Notes under the pieces: generated by a model
What the model was told of the DNA's origin: nothing
Databases searched by the model: none
What the model saw: only the letters and a program-made list of their open reading frames with translations
Program-made: the position numbers and the translations under genes
In this document: positions 1-8,562 of the stretch, piece after piece
Numbering within the stretch: position 1 is the stretch's first letter
Layout: each line of letters begins with the position of its first letter
DNA from: Chitinophagaceae bacterium
Lineage (GTDB): Bacteria > Bacteroidota > Bacteroidia > Chitinophagales > Chitinophagaceae
DNA: 64,000 nucleotides
Assembly (NCBI GenBank): GCA_016710935.1
Contig: JADJTY010000005.1
Span: 124,001-188,000, forward strand
Direction of reading: 5' to 3'

Positions 1-15
1 CCGCCAGCTGGCGGA
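1..15. repeat. short GC-rich palindrome, family A copy 1
   Basis: Bases 1-14 are a perfect palindrome, CCGCCAGCTGGCGG, followed by AACCT. A second copy lies at 2844-2861 and is followed by GGAACCT. The copy is at the window edge, so its left flank is unseen. The next 200 bases up to the dnaA stop hold no gene I can support. Confidence 0.7.
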
Positions 16-219
16 ACCTCTCCTAACCTGCCCTTATTTTGTAAGGGGTGGCAAAAATACAATTCAAAGCGTTATTACCCAAAACTAAATGATAAAACAG
101 GCTATTTTTATTCAGATTTTTTTTGCCCTTTTTCATGAAACTGTAAAACTCAATGCCAGTAAAGAAAAAATCCAAATTCAATTAAGAATCTGGATATGAA
201 ATAAAAACCTGATTAAATT

Positions 220-1653
220 TTACATAGCCGCCAAATGCACCTTTTGCTGAAGCTCCAGTACACTTTCTTTAAATAAACTGTCGGTATCCATCAGGTCCTT
301 TACCGTTTGACAACTGTGAATTACCGTGGTGTGATCCCTGCCGCCAAAATGCTCGCCAATTGTTTTTAAAGAGTTCTTGGTAAATGCTTTAGCCAGGAAC
401 ATGGTGATCTGCCTTGCCTGCACAATTTCACGTTTGCGGGTTTTTTGCAGCAACTTATCATAAGGCACATCAAAATATTCGCATACCATTTTTTGTATTG
501 CGTCAATCGTAATCTCCTTACTGGATGATTTCACAAAATTTCTAAGTACTTTTTTTGCCAATTCGAGGTCAATTTCCCTCTTATTCAGCGAAGATTGTGC
601 CAATAATGAAATTAAAGCACCTTCCAGCTCACGAACATTGCTGTTAATATTATAAGCAATGTACTTAACCACTTCAGATGGCATCTCCAAACCATCATTT
701 TTCATCTTCTTTTCAAGTATCTCAATCTTGGTATCGTAATCAGGCACCTGCAGATCGGCACTCAATCCCCAGCGGAACCTGCTAAGCAATCGTTCCTGCA
801 CACCCTCGAGGTCTTTGGGCGGTTTATCGCTGGTTAATATCAACTGCTTGCCACTTTGGTGTAAATGATTGAAAATAGAGAAAAATGCATCCTGCGATTT
901 TTCGGCCCGGTTAAAGAACTGCACATCATCAATGATCAACACATCTATCAGCTGATAAAAATGTATAAAATCGTTGATGGCACCATTACGGCCATGATCT
1001 ATGAACTGGTTAATGAATTTTTCGGAGCTTACATATAGTACCACTTTATTGGCATGAAGTCTTTTTACCTCATTACCTATTGCCTGGGCCAGATGTGTTT
1101 TACCCAAACCAACACCGCCATAAATAACTAAAGGATTAAAAGATGTGGTACCTGGTTTTTCTGCAACGGTTTTACCGGCACGCCTGGCTACCCGGTTACA
1201 ATCGCCTTCAATAAATGCTTCAAATGTATATGCATGATTTAACTGGGGGTCAATCTGCATTTTTTTAAGTCCCGGAATTACAAAGGGATTTTTTACAGGA
1301 TTATTTATGACAAGCGGAAAATCCATTTCGTTATTTGAATAAGATTTGTAACCCTGCCCCGGCACATCAACGGTTTGAGGTTTATTTTTACTGTTTCCGC
1401 TGTCTACCATTATCCTGTATTCCAGTCTTGCTTCTTTTCCTAATTCTCTCTTTAATGTTTTTGCCAGCAGCGAAACATAATGCTCTTCAAGGTACTCATA
1501 AAAAAACTGACTTGGCACCTGTATGGTTAAAATTTTTTCTTTTAACGCAACCGGTTTAATGGGTTCGAACCATGTTTTGAAATGCTGCCATTCTACAATG
1601 TCTTTGATTATCTCTAAACAATTAATCCATACTTTTTCAAAAGCTTTCTCCAT
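220..1653 (-). CDS. dnaA: chromosomal replication initiator protein DnaA
   Basis: DnaA binds DnaA boxes at the origin and, in its ATP form, melts the duplex to start replication. The 477 residues show the full family layout. A short N-terminal domain I (about 1-85) is followed by a linker and an AAA+ domain III with Walker A GGVGLGKT at about 179-186 and Walker B LIIDDVQF at about 239-246. The C-terminal domain IV carries the DnaA signature GGRDHTTVIHS at about 437-447, which contacts the box. Length is normal for the family. The gene reads leftward, and the 788 bases upstream hold no convincing gene. No recF, dnaN or gyrB lies beside it here. The identification is secure. Confidence 0.98.
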   Translation of the reverse strand: MEKAFEKVWINCLEIIKDIVEWQHFKTWFEPIKPVALKEKILTIQVPSQFFYEYLEEHYVSLLAKTLKRELGKEARLEYRIMVDSGNSKNKPQTVDVPGQGYKSYSNNEMDFPLVINNPVKNPFVIPGLKKMQIDPQLNHAYTFEAFIEGDCNRVARRAGKTVAEKPGTTSFNPLVIYGGVGLGKTHLAQAIGNEVKRLHANKVVLYVSSEKFINQFIDHGRNGAINDFIHFYQLIDVLIIDDVQFFNRAEKSQDAFFSIFNHLHQSGKQLILTSDKPPKDLEGVQERLLSRFRWGLSADLQVPDYDTKIEILEKKMKNDGLEMPSEVVKYIAYNINSNVRELEGALISLLAQSSLNKREIDLELAKKVLRNFVKSSSKEITIDAIQKMVCEYFDVPYDKLLQKTRKREIVQARQITMFLAKAFTKNSLKTIGEHFGGRDHTTVIHSCQTVKDLMDTDSLFKESVLELQQKVHLAAM

Positions 1654-2441
1654 TAGTTCCTTAGCAATTTATATATCGAGTTAAGAATTGTTTCCTCAGT
1701 TGGTTGCCGGTAAAATTTCATTTCCAATTAAATTGAATAAAAATCTTTGGCGGGACAGCGAATATCGAATAAAATGTTGAAAAAAAAATTTTTTATTCAT
1801 TTGTTTTTTTCTAATAAATCACAGTATGCATTTTTAACCAGCTTCCGGCTCAGGCATCCAAAACGCAACCCCGCTTTTACTCCAAAATTACACATGCCCA
1901 ACCAGCCTGATTTACAGCTAAATCTGACCCGTAATTCAGTTACAATTTAACAGGATTTCGCAAAAAAATCTGTTTTATGTTGAAAAAAATAATGCCCGGT
2001 TTCGACAGATTTTTTTGTCCCCTGCCTGTCACTTATCTTATTATTGACATATCAAATGGGGAGAAGTAATATTTGCCGGCTTTAGTTTTTTAAAATCTCA
2101 GTTACTGATTTTTTTTAGTAATTGTTAAACGGTACAATCGTCTTCCGGGTTAGGGATTGTTTTTTGGTTCTCCAAAAAATAGGAATAAAAAAAACAGTAT
2201 TACACTTTTATTGCGGATCAGTTAATTGCATGAAAGCATCCTGTCGTACATTTCAAAAGATAATTGCGACTGAAAAAAAGGTATTATCAATAAATAAAAC
2301 AAAATTTTTCTTTGCAAAAAAAACGAATGAATGCCTTACACCATTTACAGGTAAGATATCTTTTTTTCAGAAGAATAAAGAATTAAAGGAAAAATAATAA
2401 TCAGGAAAATATAATTACTTTTGAACTGCTAAATATTTTAT
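1654..2441. other. 788-bp AT-rich gap upstream of dnaA, possible origin region
   Basis: This stretch separates divergent dnaA and the DUF3127 gene. It is very AT-rich, with long A and T runs around 1774-1800 and 2270-2320. Short open frames exist (for example 1747-1950 and 2122-2397), but they are low-complexity and resemble nothing I know. I looked for TTATCCACA-type DnaA boxes on both strands and saw no good match; the nearest is TTATCAATA near 2284. An origin here is possible from position next to dnaA but is not supported by box content. Confidence 0.2.
2416..2423 (+). promoter_or_regulatory. Bacteroidota -7 box for the DUF3127 gene
   Basis: TACTTTTG matches the Bacteroidota -7 consensus TAnnTTTG and lies 18 bases before the ATG at 2442. 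I see no clear TTTG -33 element upstream. Confidence 0.4.
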
Positions 2442-2831
2442 ATGAGTTATGAATTAACCGGCAAACTGGTTGCCAAATTTGATACTGTTCAGCGGACTGA
2501 AACTTTTAAAGTGCGTGAATTTGCAGTTGAAAAATCGGAGGATATCAATGGCCGTACCATTACCAATTACGCTAAATTTCAGTGTATACAGGATAAAACC
2601 GCCATTATTGACCGGGTAAACATCGGCGATGAGATAAAAGTATACTTCAATATTAAAGGTAGCAAGTGGGCAAAAGACGGAAAGGTGAACTACTTTACCA
2701 ATCTAGATGCCTGGAGAATTGAGCAGATACTGCAACCGGGTGCTAATTCTGCAGGCAACAGCGAATACCTGGAACCTTTGGATACTTTCTCGGCAACGCC
2801 ACCGGATGCAGTGGATGATTTGCCGTTTTAA
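2442..2831 (+). CDS. DUF3127 family protein (OB-fold/SSB-like)
   Basis: This 129-residue protein matches the DUF3127 family, which is widespread in Bacteroidota and predicted to form a single-stranded-DNA-binding-like OB fold. Recognition rests on the N-terminal half: the beta-rich ELTGKLVAKFDTVQ start, the KFQCIQDK strand at about residue 47 and the DEIKVYFNIKG segment at about 68. The C-terminus ends in an acidic, aromatic tail, AVDDLPF, like the C-terminal tip of SSB that recruits replication and repair partners. That tail supports a DNA-metabolism role, but the role is inferred. The gene is divergent from dnaA and has its own -7 box. A palindromic repeat follows the stop by 13 bases. Confidence 0.8.
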   Translation: MSYELTGKLVAKFDTVQRTETFKVREFAVEKSEDINGRTITNYAKFQCIQDKTAIIDRVNIGDEIKVYFNIKGSKWAKDGKVNYFTNLDAWRIEQILQPGANSAGNSEYLEPLDTFSATPPDAVDDLPF

Positions 2832-2843
2832 AACACCCTCCGT

Positions 2844-2861
2844 CTCCGCCAGCTGGCGGAG
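2844..2861. repeat. short GC-rich palindrome, family A copy 2
   Basis: CTCCGCCAGCTGGCGGAG is a perfect 18-base palindrome just after the DUF3127 stop. Its core equals the palindrome at 1-14, and both copies are followed within two bases by GAACCT. It could act as a hairpin at the transcript end, but no T-run follows it. Confidence 0.75.
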
Positions 2862-2917
2862 GAACCTGGAGAATGCTAATAAATAGTCTCTGCTTTTTTG
2901 GATAAAAACCAAACGCA

Positions 2918-4579
2918 ATGCAACAAAAAATCTCCCTTAAGCTGCTGCCTTCAGAAGCAGTTGATGAATCAGCTGTAAAAAGACTGATTGCCAATAATAC
3001 AGGCAAAAAACCAGGTTCCGTTTCCGGTTACCACATCCTCAAACAATCAATCGATGCCAGGGCAAAAACCATTTGGGTTAATTTAACCGTGCATGCATTT
3101 ATTGAAGAGCCATTTCTACAAAGAGAAACGCAAACTTTCAATTTTAAAGAGGTAAGCAAAGCAGAAAAGAAAGTGGTTATTATTGGTGCCGGCCCGGCAG
3201 GTTTATTTGCTGCATTACATTTACTGGAACAGGGAATCAAACCAATTATTTTAGAAAGAGGGAAAGATGTACGAAGCAGAAGAAGGGATTTAGCTATATT
3301 GAATAAGGAAGGCATCATCAACGCCGAAAGTAATTATTGCTTTGGCGAAGGCGGAGCCGGCACCTACAGCGATGGAAAATTATATACCCGCAGTAATAAG
3401 CGAGGCGATATTGACCGCATCTTAAATCTCTTTGTACGATTTGGTGCCGAAGATTCCATACTCTACCAGTCGCACCCACACATTGGCACCAATAAACTAC
3501 CACAGATAATAACTGCCATGCGGCAACAGATCACCGATTGCGGCGGCGAATTTTTATTTGAAAAAAAAGTAGTTGATTTTATTGTTGATACCGGTAAAAT
3601 AACATCAGTTAAAACAGCAGATGGACATACATTTGATGCAGATGCTTTTATTTTAGCAACCGGCCACAGTGCCCGTGATATTTTTGAACTGCTGAACCAA
3701 AAACAAATTTTAATTGAAGCCAAGGGCTTTGCACTGGGTGTAAGGATCGAGCATCCGCAGCAATTAATTGACAGCATTCAATACGGCCCCCACTCCACAG
3801 GATCCTGCGGACAAACCCTGCCTACCGGACAGGCAGGCACCCCCAAAGGGGGAGGATTTGAAAGACCTTACGAATTACCGGCAGCTTCTTATTCTTTGGT
3901 AAAACAGGTTAATGAACGTGGCGTGTTTTCTTTTTGCATGTGTCCCGGCGGTATTATTGCACCGGCAGCCACAGCTGCCGGTGAACTGGTGGTGAATGGC
4001 TGGAGCCCTTCCAAAAGAAATAACCCTTACGCTAATAGCGGCATGGTGGTACAGGTTGAGCTGGAGGATGTAATTCAAAAACTGCCTACCGGACAGGCCG
4101 GATCAAAAATCAAAAATGATCCTTTGGCTATGATGCACTTCCAGCAAATGGTAGAGCAAAACTGTTTTAATGCCGGTGGCGGAAAATTTGTTGCACCCGC
4201 GCAGCGCATGGCCGATTTCAGCAAGGGCATTACCTCCTCCTCTTTACCAGCCTGTTCCTATCAGCCCGGTCTTTATTCAGTACATTTAAAAGAGGTATTA
4301 CCGGGTTTTATTTACCAGGCACTGGCCAAAGGTTTTATTGAATTTGGCAAAAAAATGCCCGGCTATTTTACCAATGATGCGGTAGTTGTTGCTACAGAAA
4401 GCCGCACATCATCGCCGGTGCGTATTCCGCGTAATTATGATACACTCACACATCCGCAATTAAATAATTTTTACCCTTGCGGTGAAGGTGCAGGATATGC
4501 AGGTGGTATAGTGAGTGCTGCCATGGATGGGGAAAGAGTTGCCGGCAGAATAATACAAATCAGTAATCAGGGTGCATAA
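2918..4579 (+). CDS. FAD-dependent dehydrogenase (COG2509-like), with two in-frame palindrome insertions
   Basis: This is a 553-residue flavoprotein of the NAD(FAD)-utilising dehydrogenase family COG2509. After an N-terminal domain of about 80 residues comes the dinucleotide-binding motif VVIIGAGPAGLFAALHLL at about 87-104, with the ribose-binding glutamate in ILERG. A second glycine-rich stretch, CFGEGGAGTYSDGKL, sits at about 142, and the typical C-terminal flavin segment PCGEGAGYAGGIVSAAMDG at about 524. The substrate is not known for the family. Two short Pro/Gly peptides (LPTGQAG, then TPKGGG; and LPTGQAG again) occur at about residues 300-312 and 388-395, exactly where GC-rich palindromes sit in the DNA. 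They keep the frame. The 3' end overlaps the convergent DUF5615 gene by 20 bases. Confidence 0.85.
   Translation: MQQKISLKLLPSEAVDESAVKRLIANNTGKKPGSVSGYHILKQSIDARAKTIWVNLTVHAFIEEPFLQRETQTFNFKEVSKAEKKVVIIGAGPAGLFAALHLLEQGIKPIILERGKDVRSRRRDLAILNKEGIINAESNYCFGEGGAGTYSDGKLYTRSNKRGDIDRILNLFVRFGAEDSILYQSHPHIGTNKLPQIITAMRQQITDCGGEFLFEKKVVDFIVDTGKITSVKTADGHTFDADAFILATGHSARDIFELLNQKQILIEAKGFALGVRIEHPQQLIDSIQYGPHSTGSCGQTLPTGQAGTPKGGGFERPYELPAASYSLVKQVNERGVFSFCMCPGGIIAPAATAAGELVVNGWSPSKRNNPYANSGMVVQVELEDVIQKLPTGQAGSKIKNDPLAMMHFQQMVEQNCFNAGGGKFVAPAQRMADFSKGITSSSLPACSYQPGLYSVHLKEVLPGFIYQALAKGFIEFGKKMPGYFTNDAVVVATESRTSSPVRIPRNYDTLTHPQLNNFYPCGEGAGYAGGIVSAAMDGERVAGRIIQISNQGA
3817..3852. repeat. two adjacent GC-rich palindromes inside the FAD dehydrogenase gene
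   Basis: Bases 3817-3837 have arms CCTGCCT/AGGCAGG around a CCGG core. Three bases on, 3840-3852 reads CCCCCAAAGGGGG. Both are translated in frame as LPTGQAG and TPKGGG. They belong to two of the palindrome families also found elsewhere in the window (compare 62768-62787 and 31604-31617). Confidence 0.75.
4082..4100. repeat. second LPTGQAG-type palindrome inside the same gene
   Basis: CTGCCTACCGGACAGGCCGG repeats the core of the 3817-3837 element with one arm slightly decayed. It is read in the same frame and again gives LPTGQAG. Confidence 0.7.
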
Positions 4580-4898
4580 CAACCTGAACACCTGTAAATG
4601 TCTCTGATAATTTCTTAATTATTGTTTCAAAAAATTGCATGATCGTCTCGTAAGTATTATCATGTGCAACTAATACAATTACCCGCATTGGGTAATTATT
4701 AAAGTTCTGCTGAAAAGCCACGTTATTATCAATAGTAATAAAAGTTGTAAAATTACTTTGGAGCATCAGGCTTAACAAATCTCCATTTTTTGTACCAAGC
4801 CATTTCATATCTCTTGTGGTAAAGGTTTCATACCCTTTTTCAATAAATCTATGCTTTAGCTTAACCGGAAGGCTTTCATCCAACAATAGTTTCATCAA
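4560..4898 (-). CDS. DUF5615 PIN-like protein, probable toxin
   Basis: This 112-residue protein fits the DUF5615 family, whose members have a PIN-like fold and are usually encoded with a DUF433 protein as a toxin-antitoxin-like pair. The family start KLLLDESLP, with its acidic D-E pair, is at residues 3-11. The central acidic strand TFITIDNNVAF at about 53-63 supplies another aspartate. Nuclease activity is inferred from PIN-like acidic residues, not shown. The gene starts inside the end of the DUF433 gene (23-base overlap), so translation is probably coupled. Its own 3' end overlaps the convergent FAD dehydrogenase by 20 bases. Double ATG codons at 4898 and 4895 leave the exact start open. 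Confidence 0.8.
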   Translation of the reverse strand: MMKLLLDESLPVKLKHRFIEKGYETFTTRDMKWLGTKNGDLLSLMLQSNFTTFITIDNNVAFQQNFNNYPMRVIVLVAHDNTYETIMQFFETIIKKLSETFTGVQVVMHPDY

Positions 4899-5118
4899 AA
4901 ATTATTTCTGGTAATTCAAATCTTTTAGCCCCCCACTCAATCACAGCTTCCGCCTGCTTTCTTTGAACACCTGGAAAGTCTTCCAGAAAAGCATTCAACG
5001 ATATACCCTTTTCAAGATGCCAGAATAAACTCTGCACAGGTACCCTGGTACCCTTAAACACTGGTTTTCCAAACTGAATATTTTGATCAACAGAAATATA
5101 GTTTGCGAGTTTTTGCAT
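4876..5118 (-). CDS. DUF433 protein, probable antitoxin
   Basis: An 80-residue DUF433 protein. The family core is visible: a start resembling YISVDQNIQFGKPVFKGTR (about 7-25) with the conserved GKPVFKGTRVPV, then a winged-helix-like region LEKGISLNAFLEDFPGVQ. DUF433 proteins are small DNA-binding-like proteins placed directly upstream of DUF5615 PIN-like proteins, as here, so this is taken as the antitoxin and autorepressor. It is the first gene of the two-gene operon. The 110-base gap to the divergent ABC transporter gene presumably carries both promoters. Confidence 0.8.
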   Translation of the reverse strand: MQKLANYISVDQNIQFGKPVFKGTRVPVQSLFWHLEKGISLNAFLEDFPGVQRKQAEAVIEWGAKRFELPEIIFDETIVG

Positions 5119-5228
5119 ATTCTAAAGTTAAATTTTTTTTCTCACATCGAATATTTATTTTGCCGTTTGTAAAAAATTAAGCTACCCAATTTTACTCTTA
5201 GGTATATTTACCAGAATAATATTTAAAT

Positions 5229-6155
5229 ATGAACATTTTAGAACTTCAAAACCTTAAAAAATATTTTGCCACACAAAAAGCGGTAGACGATATCAGCTTT
5301 AACATTGCACAGGGCGATATTTTTGGTTTGCTTGGACCCAATGGTGCCGGTAAAACCACCCTGCTGCGCATGATCACCGGTATATTTTATCCGGATAGCG
5401 GCCAGGTTATTTTTAATGGCAGAAAATTTGATCCCATTAACGATACCGCCTACATAGGTTACATGCCCGAAGAAAGGGGCCTGTATAAAAAAATGAAAAT
5501 AGGTGAACAGGCTGTTTACCTGGCACAGTTAAAAGGACTTTCCAAAGCAGATGCCATGACCAAAATAAAAGCCTGGTTTGTGAAATTTGAAATGGAAAGC
5601 TGGTGGAATAAAAAAGTAGAAGACCTGAGTAAAGGAATGAGCCAGAAATTACAATTTGTAACCACCGTTTTGCACGAACCCAGGCTGATCATTTTAGATG
5701 AGCCTTTCAGTGGCTTAGACCCCGTGAATGCCAATTTGATAAAGGATGAAATTTTTAGCCTGGCACAAAAAGGCAGCACCATCATTTTCAGTACACACCG
5801 CATGGAGCAGGTAGAAGAGATCTGCAACCATATTGTATTGGTAAACAAAGGAAAGAAAATACTGGATGGTACCGTAAAGGAAGTAAAGAATGAATTTAAA
5901 GAAAATATTTACCGGATTGGTGCCGCTATATTACCCGAAGACTTACAGAACCCTGCATTTGAAGTAATTAAACACAAGCCCGATGAGCTATTGCTGAAAC
6001 TGGCAACAGGCACCAAAACAAACGATGTGCTGCAATACTTTATTTCTAAAGACATAACGGTTAACACATTCAGTGAAGTGTTTCCATCGCTCAACGAAAT
6101 ATTTATTAAACTGGTAGAAGGCACAAAAAATGCACGCCAGTTCCAGCAAATTTAA
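5229..6155 (+). CDS. ABC transporter ATP-binding protein (NatA-like)
   Basis: A 308-residue ABC ATPase of the NatA/CcmA type, which powers ABC-2 exporters. Walker A GPNGAGKTT is at about 37-45, the signature LSKGMSQK at about 135, Walker B LIILDEPFSGLDP at about 156-168 and the H-loop histidine in STHRMEQ at about 187. The last 80 residues form the C-terminal extension common in this subfamily. The permease gene starts 24 bases downstream, so the two form an operon. The substrate cannot be told from sequence; NatAB homologues export sodium or hydrophobic compounds. Confidence 0.93.
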   Translation: MNILELQNLKKYFATQKAVDDISFNIAQGDIFGLLGPNGAGKTTLLRMITGIFYPDSGQVIFNGRKFDPINDTAYIGYMPEERGLYKKMKIGEQAVYLAQLKGLSKADAMTKIKAWFVKFEMESWWNKKVEDLSKGMSQKLQFVTTVLHEPRLIILDEPFSGLDPVNANLIKDEIFSLAQKGSTIIFSTHRMEQVEEICNHIVLVNKGKKILDGTVKEVKNEFKENIYRIGAAILPEDLQNPAFEVIKHKPDELLLKLATGTKTNDVLQYFISKDITVNTFSEVFPSLNEIFIKLVEGTKNARQFQQI

Positions 6156-6178
6156 TCAACTACATAATTTTACCCAAC

Positions 6179-7474
6179 ATGAATAAGATCTGGCTCATAA
6201 TAAAACGTGAATACGTTACCAGGGTTCGCAATAAAACTTTTTTACTCTCTACTTTTTTACTGCCGATCATGATCGTGCTTTTTATTGCAGGCAGTATTTT
6301 TTTATCTGTAAAATCTGAAGAAAAAAGCAAAAGGATCGCTTTTGCGGATCCATCAGAGTTTTTTAAACCTCTGCTTAAGAACGACAGTTCTAAACTGAAT
6401 TTTGTTTTTGACATTACTATAGATACGGTAAACTATACCCAAAAAGGGTTTGACGGTTTTGTGTACCTGGATGACAGCGCCAATCATCATTATGTTTTGC
6501 GTACACCAAAAGCCGCATCCATGAGTACGATAAACTCCATTGAAAATAAATTAAATGAGGCGTATCAAAATTATCAACTGCAGCAATCGGGCATTGATAA
6601 AGCCTATTTAGATTCGATCAGAAAAGCCTCCTCCCGGTATTTTAGTGTAGATAATAAAGGAGATGATGATAAAATTGTTAATGCCGGTGTTAATTACGCA
6701 GTAGGATTCGGAAGCGGCATTTTAATCTATATCACCATGTTTATTTTTGGCGCCATGGTGATGCGGGGAGTGATGGAAGAAAAAACTAACCGCATTGCAG
6801 AAGTGATGGTAAGCAGTGTAAAACCTTTTCAGCTGATGCTGGGTAAGATACTGGGCATTGGTGCAGTAGGTTTAACACAATTGCTGTTGTGGATCATCCT
6901 GATGTCGGCGTTATCCCTTGCTGCCACCGCATTTTTACCCAGCGATATTATGAGCCAGGTGCAGGAAATACAAAGTAATCCGGCAATTGTAAATAACAAT
7001 GCTGCCCAGTTTAACGAAGCTGCTAAATTAATGGCCAATGTAAGCAGCCTCAACTGGCCACTGATCATTGGCTGCTTCATTTTTTATTTTATTGGAGGCT
7101 ATCTTTTTTATTCATCGCTGTTTGCAGCGGTTGGAAGCGTAGTGAACGAAGATCCGCAGGAAGCACAATCATTGATGTTACCCATTATGATGCCGATCAT
7201 TTTTGGTTTTATTATTTTATCAAGTAACTTAAACACGCCGGATAATGATGCCATGTTTTGGGGCAGTATCATTCCGTTCACCTCTCCCATTGTAATGATG
7301 GGCAGGATTTCCACTTCACCTCCATGGTGGCATCTGGCATTGTCGATGGCATTGTTGATTGGTGGCTTTTTATTTACTACCTGGATGGCCGGAAAAATTT
7401 ACCGCACAGGTATATTAATGTATGGTAAAAAAGCAAGCTGGAAAGAAATGCTTAAATGGACCTTTAGAAAATAA
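6179..7474 (+). CDS. ABC-2 type transporter permease (NatB-like)
   Basis: A 431-residue inner-membrane protein that pairs with the preceding ATPase. It starts KREYVTRVRNKTFLLSTFLLP, the usual cytoplasmic helix leading into TM1. A large extracytoplasmic domain (about 45-170) follows, then a cluster of five more membrane segments from about residue 175 to the end. The motif GVMEEKTNRIAEVMVSSVKP at about 199-218 is the conserved ABC-2 coupling region seen in NatB and YhaP proteins. The gene is convergent with the Wzz-like gene, with only 11 bases between stops and no visible terminator. Confidence 0.9.
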   Translation: MNKIWLIIKREYVTRVRNKTFLLSTFLLPIMIVLFIAGSIFLSVKSEEKSKRIAFADPSEFFKPLLKNDSSKLNFVFDITIDTVNYTQKGFDGFVYLDDSANHHYVLRTPKAASMSTINSIENKLNEAYQNYQLQQSGIDKAYLDSIRKASSRYFSVDNKGDDDKIVNAGVNYAVGFGSGILIYITMFIFGAMVMRGVMEEKTNRIAEVMVSSVKPFQLMLGKILGIGAVGLTQLLLWIILMSALSLAATAFLPSDIMSQVQEIQSNPAIVNNNAAQFNEAAKLMANVSSLNWPLIIGCFIFYFIGGYLFYSSLFAAVGSVVNEDPQEAQSLMLPIMMPIIFGFIILSSNLNTPDNDAMFWGSIIPFTSPIVMMGRISTSPPWWHLALSMALLIGGFLFTTWMAGKIYRTGILMYGKKASWKEMLKWTFRK

Positions 7475-7485
7475 TCAGCCATACA

Positions 7486-8538
7486 TTATTTTACCGGCTC
7501 CTGTTGTGGAACAAGTATCGGTTCTTTTGATCTGGAGGCTTTTTCAATGGCTTTATTCAGTTCATCGGCCATGTATTTATTAATAACCTTCCAGCTAACC
7601 AGGAAAATGCCCAGTATCAAACCTAAGAACAAACCCATGATCACATAGGTGAAAGCAGATTTTTGAATGGTATCAAAAGGCCATTCGGGTTTATCCAGAA
7701 TTTCAATGATGGGTGTTTCCTTTTGCAGCCTGTAAGCTGCAGATTCCCGGTTATTTACTGCGTAATAATATTGCGACTGAACTGTTGCTTTATCCTGGGC
7801 CAGGTTAATTTTAGGAAGGTTATATCTTTTCAGCGTTTCGTTGGTAAAAAAAGTACTTTCATCCAATGCTACAGCACGTTTATCGAGCTGATTTAAAACA
7901 AGCAATAAAGAATCGGCCTTTTTAACTGCAAATTCAAAATCAATCTGCGCCTTTTTCTTTTTCAGGTCAATATAAAATTCTGAAAGTTTATCAATATATA
8001 TATAACTCACTTCCCTTACCAATTCGGGGCTGCTGTTAATTACATAAAGTTCCAGTATACCGGTTTTATTGATCTTGGCGGTAAAAGCACCCTTCAGTAA
8101 ACTACTGGCAATATTTATTTTTGACAGGCTGTCTTTAGGCGGTTCAATACGCGTGTTTTGCATAAATCCGGTAAACTTATTATTCTCCTCAATCAAAAGT
8201 TCTGATACCGATTTATTATTCAAAGATGGTATACGCACCATGGCAACGGCTTCCCGGGTACGGCGACTATTGGCAAGTTCTACAATGTTAATGGATGCAT
8301 CACCGGTAAAAGATTTTGTTCCCTCACCTAAACCTAAAAGGCTGCTGATGGTTGACCCGGGACTGGTTTCTGAAGTACCGCTTAATGGGAACACGGTGGA
8401 TTTGGCTGTGTACATTAATACACTTTGTTTGGCCATATAATAGAAGAATCCGCCGAATGCTGCAGCAATAATAGCGATCAGCCAACTGTATTTTTTAAGC
8501 CGGTTGATAAGCTGTTTAATAAGTTCTATACTGTTCAT
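7486..8538 (-). CDS. Wzz-like polysaccharide chain-length/co-polymerase protein
   Basis: This 350-residue inner-membrane protein has a membrane segment at about 18-38 and another at about 295-318. The periplasmic region between them has predicted helices around 195-240. That is the Wzz/PCP topology. The proline-containing TM2 flank (ILDKPEWPFDTIQKS) is typical of this family. PCP proteins set the chain length of exported polysaccharide and work with Wza-type outer-membrane channels. The next gene, 24 bases upstream in the same direction, encodes such an SLBB protein. No tyrosine-kinase domain is fused. No flippase or polymerase gene is seen nearby. Confidence 0.85.
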   Translation of the reverse strand: MNSIELIKQLINRLKKYSWLIAIIAAAFGGFFYYMAKQSVLMYTAKSTVFPLSGTSETSPGSTISSLLGLGEGTKSFTGDASINIVELANSRRTREAVAMVRIPSLNNKSVSELLIEENNKFTGFMQNTRIEPPKDSLSKINIASSLLKGAFTAKINKTGILELYVINSSPELVREVSYIYIDKLSEFYIDLKKKKAQIDFEFAVKKADSLLLVLNQLDKRAVALDESTFFTNETLKRYNLPKINLAQDKATVQSQYYYAVNNRESAAYRLQKETPIIEILDKPEWPFDTIQKSAFTYVIMGLFLGLILGIFLVSWKVINKYMADELNKAIEKASRSKEPILVPQQEPVK

Positions 8539-8562
8539 GGCGTAACGGGTGTTTTAAAAAAA

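Noticed and set aside
1562..1575. GGTTCGAACC-like word suggesting a tRNA T-arm
   Set aside because: It lies inside dnaA and no acceptor or anticodon arms can be built around it. No tRNA was found elsewhere in the window.
1747..2397. Short open frames in the dnaA upstream gap
   Set aside because: Low-complexity AT-rich translations with no start signals or homology that I recognise.
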